Positions 28,339 to 32,103 of a stretch of 32,103 bases of DNA are shown here, one piece after another. The position numbers and the translations under genes were made by a program. The notes beneath the pieces were generated by a model that searched no databases, was not told the DNA's origin, and was given only the letters and a program-made list of their open reading frames with translations. The stretch's first letter is position 1, and each line of letters begins with the position of its first letter. Source of the stretch: Streptosporangiales bacterium (lineage in GTDB: Bacteria > Actinomycetota > Actinomycetes > Streptosporangiales > Streptosporangiaceae); NCBI GenBank assembly GCA_009380095.1, contig WHSL01000047.1, forward strand, positions 1-32,103, written 5' to 3'.

Positions 28339-28911
28339 TCAGGTGTCGCGGCGGCGTAGGAGGAACAGGGCGATGGCGCCGGCGATGACCACGGCCGCGG
28401 CGATGCCCGCCGGCCAGACCCAGGACGAGTCCCCGGCGCCCGCCGGGTCCGCCCGCGGGCTGCTCGGCGTGGCGGGCGCGGACGACTCCGGTGCCGCGCT
28501 CGCCTCACCGCCGGACCCGGCCCCGGCCTCCACCGCGGCCTCGCTCAGCGTGAACGTGACCTCGCCGGTGACGGGGTGGCCGTCGGCGGAGACCGCGCGG
28601 TACCCGACGCGGTACTCGCCCGCCTCGGTCAGCGCCTTGAGCGGCTGGACCACCTTGTTGTCGGTGACCTGCGGCGCACCGTCCTCGACCCGCGCGTCGC
28701 CGGGCCCTTGGACCACCACGCCGGTGCCGTCCCCGCCGATCGCCTGGTCGAACGTCAGCACCACCTGCTCCGGCGCCGCGTCGAGCGTGGCGCCGTCCTT
28801 CGGATCGCTGCCGGTGAGCGTGTTGTGCGCGAACGCCGGCAGCGCCGAGCCGAACAGCAGGGTGGCGAGCGTGGCCGCGGTGATCAGCGCCCGTGTCAGG
28901 CCTCGCCTCAC
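28339..28911 (-). CDS. CopC-domain copper-binding membrane-anchored protein
   Basis: This is a 190-residue exported protein. A signal peptide (about 1-28, ending AFA) leaves a mature N-terminus beginning HNTLTGSDPKDG, so His1 of the mature protein can form the copper brace known from CopC. The CopC domain continues to SADGHPVTGEVTFTLSE, the classic second copper-binding segment with its own His. A Ser/Pro/Ala-rich spacer is followed by a membrane helix (about 162-183) and an RRRD tail, so the domain is held on the outer face of the membrane. It overlaps the YcnI gene by 4 bp (ATGA) and is translated after it. No CopD domain is fused. A role in copper binding or delivery is inferred from family. 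Confidence 0.93.
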   Translation of the reverse strand: MRRGLTRALITAATLATLLFGSALPAFAHNTLTGSDPKDGATLDAAPEQVVLTFDQAIGGDGTGVVVQGPGDARVEDGAPQVTDNKVVQPLKALTEAGEYRVGYRAVSADGHPVTGEVTFTLSEAAVEAGAGSGGEASAAPESSAPATPSSPRADPAGAGDSSWVWPAGIAAAVVIAGAIALFLLRRRDT

Positions 28912-29642
28912 TGCTCACCACCCCTGCGGCGACGCCCGGCGACGAGCCCGCCGACCCCGGCGAGCAGCCCGATCACGCCGGCCACGAGCCCGGCGACGGC
29001 GAGGTTCCGGGTGCCGGAGTCGGCACCACCGGCCGTGGAGGCCGCGGCGGCGGGCGCGGGGGTGGCGGTGGCCATGCCGCCGCCGTGCGCGTGCCCGTCC
29101 GCGGCCGGGGTGAGGTCCACGAACGGCGCCGGGTGCTCGGGCTCCTCGCCGCCCTCGGGGGTGGGCTCGTCCCAGCGCACGACCTTGTCGTCGTCGTACG
29201 TCTGCTCGGCGGGCAGCGTCAGCCGGCCCTTCTCGGGCAGCGGCCCGGCCGAGATCGCGAACTCCTGGAACTCGCCCGGGGCGATCTCGGCGCCCTTCTC
29301 GGCGGTCCAGGTGATGGACGTGACCGCCTCAGTGAGGTTCGCCTCGCCGGTGTTCACCGGCTTCTTGAGCTTGGTGGTGTGCGCCTCGGCCTTCCAGCCT
29401 GGCACGGGCTGGACGCTCACCGAGGCGAGCGGGGTCTGCTCGGGGATGCTGACCTTCAGCTTGATGGTGCTCGCCGAGTCGGATTCGTTCGGCACCCGGA
29501 AGGTGAGCTTCTCGAAGCCGCCCCCGGCGGCCTCTTCGGGCGTGACGCGGACGTGCGCGAGCGCGGGCGCGGCGAGGGCGAGTACGCCCGCGAGCGCGCC
29601 GGCGGCGATCACGGCGGTACGGCGTGCGGTGCGATGTGACAT
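28908..29642 (-). CDS. YcnI-family (DUF1775) copper-associated protein
   Basis: This is a 244-residue exported and anchored protein of the YcnI/DUF1775 family. The signal peptide ends ALA, and the mature chain begins HVRVTPEEA, giving the N-terminal His that binds copper in YcnI of Bacillus. Family segments KLTFRVPNES, VSVQPVPGWK, ITWTAEKGAEIAPGEFQEF and VVRWDEP (with the conserved Trp) are all present. A His/Gly-rich stretch (DGHAHGGG) and an Ala/Pro spacer precede a C-terminal membrane helix and an RRRRG tail. Both this protein and the coupled CopC protein start with His after cleavage, a strong pointer to shared copper handling. The Shine-Dalgarno is weak. It lies 143 bp after the membrane-protein gene on the same strand. 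Confidence 0.93.
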   Translation of the reverse strand: MSHRTARRTAVIAAGALAGVLALAAPALAHVRVTPEEAAGGGFEKLTFRVPNESDSASTIKLKVSIPEQTPLASVSVQPVPGWKAEAHTTKLKKPVNTGEANLTEAVTSITWTAEKGAEIAPGEFQEFAISAGPLPEKGRLTLPAEQTYDDDKVVRWDEPTPEGGEEPEHPAPFVDLTPAADGHAHGGGMATATPAPAAAASTAGGADSGTRNLAVAGLVAGVIGLLAGVGGLVAGRRRRGGEQ

Positions 29643-29785
29643 GAGGTTATGACGACCTTCCCCGCGGCCGCGCGGCCGAGCAAACGGCGCGCCGCGACCA
29701 CGGCCGTAGGGGACACGGCCGGACGTCCGGCCGTGCGGGACCACGTACGCGCGAACGCCCAGGGCGGCCTGCGTCGGCGGACCCC

Positions 29786-30379
29786 TCAGCTCGCGCCGGC
29801 CACCACCGGCGGGCCGCGGCGCTGGACGGCCGTCGCGAGACGCTCGCCGAACAGCGGAAGGTCGTCGCCCGGGCGCTCGGGACGCACGCTCGGCGCGTCG
29901 GACAGCGCGGGCCAGGTCAGGATCGTGGGCCCGAACAGGGCGTGGAAGACGAGCCGGAGCAGCCGCCACAGGGCCGACTCGCCGTACGCGAGCAGGCCGG
30001 CGGCGACGACTGCGGCGAGCTCGTGGCCGAGCGCCATGCCCCAGCCGCCGAGCACCCCGCCGGTGGACAGCACCGGCGGCGCGGCCCCGTACGCGTGCGC
30101 GTGCGCGGCGAGCGGATGGGCGCGCTCGGCCACCTCGAAGGCGAAGTGGAAGGCCAGCTGCGACCAGCCGATGACCGAGAAGACGCCGAGGAACGTGCCC
30201 CGGTGCCGTGCGAGCGTCACGCTCACCGCGCCGATGACCGCGCCGATCACGACGAGTGCGCTCAGCGGTGGCATGCCGCCCTCGCCGAGCAGGTGACCGA
30301 CGAGCGCGAGCAGCGTGCACGTCGCCGCGAGCACCCCGCCGCGGATGCGGCGGAGGGCGCGATCGTGGCGGGCGGCCAT
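29786..30379 (-). CDS. Multi-span membrane protein of the copper cluster
   Basis: This is a 197-residue membrane protein with about four to five membrane segments (starting LRRIRGGVLAATCTLLALVGHLL, then LSALVVIGAVIGAVSV, LGVFSVIGWSQLAFHFAFEV, and two more toward GLLAYGESALW). Histidines are frequent within or next to the membrane segments (GHLLG, AFHFAFE, ERAHPLAAHAHAYG, LGHELA), a pattern suited to metal binding. I do not recognise a named family; similar proteins lie beside YcnI and CopC genes in actinomycetes. The ATG at 30379 was preferred to one 13 codons upstream because the extra residues are polar and unlike a membrane-protein start. A metal-related role is inferred from context and histidines only. 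Confidence 0.75.
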   Translation of the reverse strand: MAARHDRALRRIRGGVLAATCTLLALVGHLLGEGGMPPLSALVVIGAVIGAVSVTLARHRGTFLGVFSVIGWSQLAFHFAFEVAERAHPLAAHAHAYGAAPPVLSTGGVLGGWGMALGHELAAVVAAGLLAYGESALWRLLRLVFHALFGPTILTWPALSDAPSVRPERPGDDLPLFGERLATAVQRRGPPVVAGAS

Positions 30380-30579
30380 GCCCCGAGGGTACGACCGAAT
30401 AGGCCGCGGATCATCCATGAATCCGGCCGTCCGTTCCCGGCCGGTCCCCGCCCACGTCGGAGGGGTGCGCGCGGCCCGGCCATGCCCGCCGCGTGCCCGC
30501 CGGCGGGCGTCCGCATCGTCGGCGAATCGCCGGACCGGGGGACTTTTTCGACGTGCTTACGCCGCACAGGGCACAATGC

Positions 30580-30606
30580 GGGAAGTTGAGGGGGCCTTCC
30601 GGTGTT
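30580..30606 (+). promoter_or_regulatory. SigR/SigH-like promoter of the mycoredoxin gene
   Basis: GGGAAG (30580-30585), an 18-bp spacer and GTT (30604-30606, in GTTGG) match the thiol-oxidative-stress ECF sigma consensus GGGAAT-N18-19-GTT except for the last base of the first hexamer. The expected start near 30612 gives a leader of about 40 nt with GGAGGA before the ATG at 30652. Mycoredoxin genes are known targets of SigR/SigH. Confidence 0.6.
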
Positions 30607-30651
30607 GGCAATAGCCGGTTCCCCACTCGCGCACGACGGAGGAGACGACGG

Positions 30652-30912
30652 ATGGCGACGCCCACGACGGCGCAGATCACGATGTACACCACACCGTGGT
30701 GCGGCTTCTGCAGGCGCCTGAAGAGCCAGCTCAGCAGGGAGGGCATCGAGATCGCCGAGGTCGACATCGAGCAGGACCCGAGCGCGGCCGACTACGTGAT
30801 GGAGGTCAACGGCGGCAACCAGACCGTCCCGACCCTGCTGTTCGCCGATGGCTCGGCGATGACCAATCCTTCCGTCGCACAGATCAAGGAAAAGCTGGCC
30901 GAGCTGGGTTGA
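30652..30912 (+). CDS. mrx1: Mycoredoxin (glutaredoxin-fold, Mrx1)
   Basis: This is an 86-residue glutaredoxin-like protein. The active site is C17-G-F-C20, preceded by TTPW, and the cis-proline loop is QTVPTLLFADGS. The sequence and the position near uvrD2 and whiB7 match mycoredoxin-1 (Rv3198A), which reduces protein-mycothiol mixed disulfides with electrons from mycothiol. Its length is normal. GGAGGA precedes the ATG at 30652 with good spacing; an open frame further upstream is promoter sequence. The SigR/SigH-like promoter at 30580-30606 fits a thiol-stress role. An ANTAR gene follows 24 bp downstream. Confidence 0.94.
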   Translation: MATPTTAQITMYTTPWCGFCRRLKSQLSREGIEIAEVDIEQDPSAADYVMEVNGGNQTVPTLLFADGSAMTNPSVAQIKEKLAELG

Positions 30913-30936
30913 AACCCGGCCGCCCAACCCACTGCC

Positions 30937-31392
30937 ATGCCTGACCCCGTGGCCGACGACGAGCTGACGATCCGCCGCACACCCGCCGGATGGCGCGTGT
31001 GCGGCGAGGACGTACCCGACCTTGCCAGCGCGATGGTGCTGGCCGACCTGCTGGCGGCCGAGCTGCCGCCGGCCGAGCGCCCGCCCCGCGCGCCGGACGA
31101 CGCCGGCGAGCTCGACCGGCTGCGCGTCACCGTGCAGCAGCTGGAGCACGCGCTGACCGCGCGGGTGATCGTCGAGCAGGCCATCGGCATCCTCGCCGAA
31201 CGGCAGCGCAGCACGCCGCGCCGGGCCTTCGAACGGCTCCGCCAGGCCGCCCGCTCCCGCGGCCGCCGGGTCGCCGACCTCGCGGGGGACGTCGTCGCCA
31301 GTGCGACCAACCCGCTCCTCCCGCTCCCCTCCGAGCTGAGCCGCCCGCAGGTGGAGAGCCCCGAGCCCGCCACGCCCTCCGAGCCCGGCTGA
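30937..31392 (+). CDS. ANTAR-domain protein
   Basis: This is a 151-residue protein. The C-terminal part (about residues 55-118; LEHALTARVIVEQAIGILAERQRSTPRRAFERLRQAARSR is the core) is an ANTAR domain, a three-helix RNA-binding module that prevents transcription termination by binding paired hairpins. The conserved VIVEQAIGIL and the AFERLRQAAR helices are intact. The N-terminal 50 residues do not contain a receiver, PAS or GAF domain; they read as a short beta-rich stretch (TIRRTPAGWRVCGEDVPDL). The tail is Pro/Glu/Ser-rich. The ATG at 30937 has no Shine-Dalgarno, so translation may depend on mrx1 upstream, 24 bp away. Its RNA targets and its signal are unknown. Its stop codon abuts the remnant of the channel gene on the other strand. 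Confidence 0.82.
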   Translation: MPDPVADDELTIRRTPAGWRVCGEDVPDLASAMVLADLLAAELPPAERPPRAPDDAGELDRLRVTVQQLEHALTARVIVEQAIGILAERQRSTPRRAFERLRQAARSRGRRVADLAGDVVASATNPLLPLPSELSRPQVESPEPATPSEPG

Positions 31393-31574
31393 GCAGCGTC
31401 ACCAGGGTCCGGGAGTCGGCCCGCTGCACGTCGAGGTGGTCCGAGCCGAGCACGATGACGTAGTCGCACGCCCCGGGGTCGGCCTTCTCGAGCACCACGC
31501 GGTCGGCGGTGTCACCGCCGGTGAACGTGACGGCGAGGTTGTCCGCCCGCATGGCGAGCCGTTCCTTCTCCGCG

Positions 31575-31619
31575 TCGGGCGGCTCCGGGTCGGGCGGCTC
31601 CGGGTCGGGCGGCTCCGGG
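31575..31619 (-). repeat. Three 15-bp tandem copies inside the channel remnant
   Basis: Exactly three copies of TCGGGCGGCTCCGGG (plus-strand reading) encode a DPEPP repeat in the remnant. It looks like a recent in-place expansion. Confidence 0.9.
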
Positions 31620-32078
31620 TCGGCGATCACGTTCAGCGACGAGCCGGGCTGGACGTACGCGGCCGGCTGATCGGTGATCATCGGCGCGCGGGAGTTCCAG
31701 CCGAGCATCAGGATCCGTTCCGGCGCGGCCGGGCAGGGAGCCGATGCACGACGAGCCGCGCGGCGATGTCGCCGGAGTCCACGATGTGGGCGTCCGGGCC
31801 GCCGGCGATCAGGGCGGGGGCCAGGTTCGCCGGCGCGCCGACGGTGGCGACGATGTGGCACCGGCCGCGCCGCCCGGGCGGTTGTTGACCGCGAGCAGCG
31901 TCTTGATCACATGCGCGTCCGGCTCGTCCTCCTCCGGGGTGAGCACGATGATGGAGCGCGCGGCGTCGGGGTTGACGATCTCCAGATCGGCGGGGTCGAT
32001 CGGGTCGCCGGTGCGGCAGACCACCCGGGTACGGCGCGTGTCGCCGACCCGCTCCCGGATCTCGTCCTCCATCTCGAC

Positions 32079-32102
32079 CTTGTCCTTGTCCTTGTCCTTG
32101 TC
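32079..32102 (-). repeat. Hexanucleotide repeat at the window edge
   Basis: Four copies of CTTGTC (plus strand) reach the end of the window; on the minus strand they read as Asp-Lys pairs directly before KVEMEDE. The family normally has one such pair here, so this is an expansion, and more copies may lie beyond the edge. Confidence 0.85.
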
Positions 32103-32103
32103 C

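Larger units (their letters stand above)
31391..32103 (-). pseudogene. Degraded CASTOR/POLLUX-type ion-channel gene (partial)
   Basis: The minus strand carries pieces of one protein in three different frames. From the window edge to about 31870: KVEMEDEIRERVGD, RTRVVCRTGDPIDPADLEIV and IIVLTPEEDEPDAHVIKTLL. From about 31860 to 31745: CHIVATVGAPANLAPALIAG and SGDIAARLVVHR. From about 31730 to 31391: ERILMLGWNSRAPMI and DHLDVQRADSRTLVTLL. These are cytosolic (RCK-like) parts of the CASTOR/POLLUX-related channels found in actinomycetes. Between the second and third pieces roughly a hundred residues of the usual protein are absent, and the end is cut short next to the ANTAR gene. At least two frameshifts plus a deletion argue for a dead gene; a sequencing error could explain one shift but not the deletion. 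The membrane part lies off the window. Confidence 0.75.

Noticed and set aside
25140-28388. Open frame of over 1000 codons opposite tesB and uvrD2
   Set aside because: It crosses two well-identified genes and their intergenic gap, has shadow-frame composition and matches no family.
1-32103. Prophage, integrative element or transposon
   Set aside because: No integrase, transposase, phage structural gene or att-like direct repeat next to the tRNA was found; gene order is that of conserved chromosome.

Overview
The window is high-GC actinobacterial chromosome, most likely from a filamentous actinomycete of the order Streptosporangiales. That placement is an inference. It rests on the very high third-codon GC, a complete conservon (cvnA-D), a WhiB7/WblC regulator with an AT-hook, a mycoredoxin (mycothiol chemistry), and actinobacteria-only families (UPF0182, PPA1309, DUF2342/DUF742-type proteins). 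There is no transposase, integrase, phage gene or CRISPR array. The content looks like resident chromosome rather than an island.

Layout. (1) 1-3670: an ArsR-type metalloregulator with its own operator, a MmcQ/YjbR protein, a small P-loop kinase, then an acyl-CoA dehydrogenase-like flavoprotein that has Asp where the family normally has its catalytic Glu. (2) 3669-7349: a minus-strand conservon operon cvnA-cvnB-cvnC-cvnD followed by a GAF-domain protein. (3) 7350-8071: the initiator tRNA (fMet), with paired GC-rich hairpins on both sides. (4) 8071-23319: a core block resembling the Rv3193c-Rv3197 neighbourhood of mycobacteria. It holds UPF0182, PPA1309, a PDZ/Lon-like protease (YlbL type), a DUF2342 protein, a ThiF/E1-like protein and an ABC1 kinase. 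MoaE, an atypical SDR, a Nudix hydrolase, an AidB-like flavoprotein, a nucleotidyltransferase-like protein and a YgjP-like metallopeptidase are interspersed. (5) 23320-25069: a repeat-rich non-coding stretch, a small conserved-looking basic protein, and whiB7 with its long leader. (6) 25152-30912: tesB, uvrD2, a copper-handling trio (CopC domain, YcnI, membrane protein) and a mycoredoxin gene behind a SigR/SigH-like promoter. (7) 30937-32103: an ANTAR protein and the frameshifted, internally deleted remnant of a CASTOR/POLLUX-type ion-channel gene that runs off the window.

The most informative system is the whiB7 control region. A sigma-A-type promoter carries an AT-rich element directly upstream of its -35 box. 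It drives a roughly 450-nt leader with a 90-codon upstream ORF that has an excellent Shine-Dalgarno sequence. The ORF stop codon lies 24 nt before a 13-bp terminator hairpin. A segment in the last codons of the ORF can pair with the 5' arm of that terminator, giving an explicit antiterminator. This matches the ribosome-mediated attenuation known for whiB7/wblC, but the uORF here is long and changes codon usage near its end. WhiB7 sits beside an ABC1 kinase translationally coupled to an E1-like protein, and beside uvrD2 and mycoredoxin, an arrangement shared with mycobacteria and Streptomyces.
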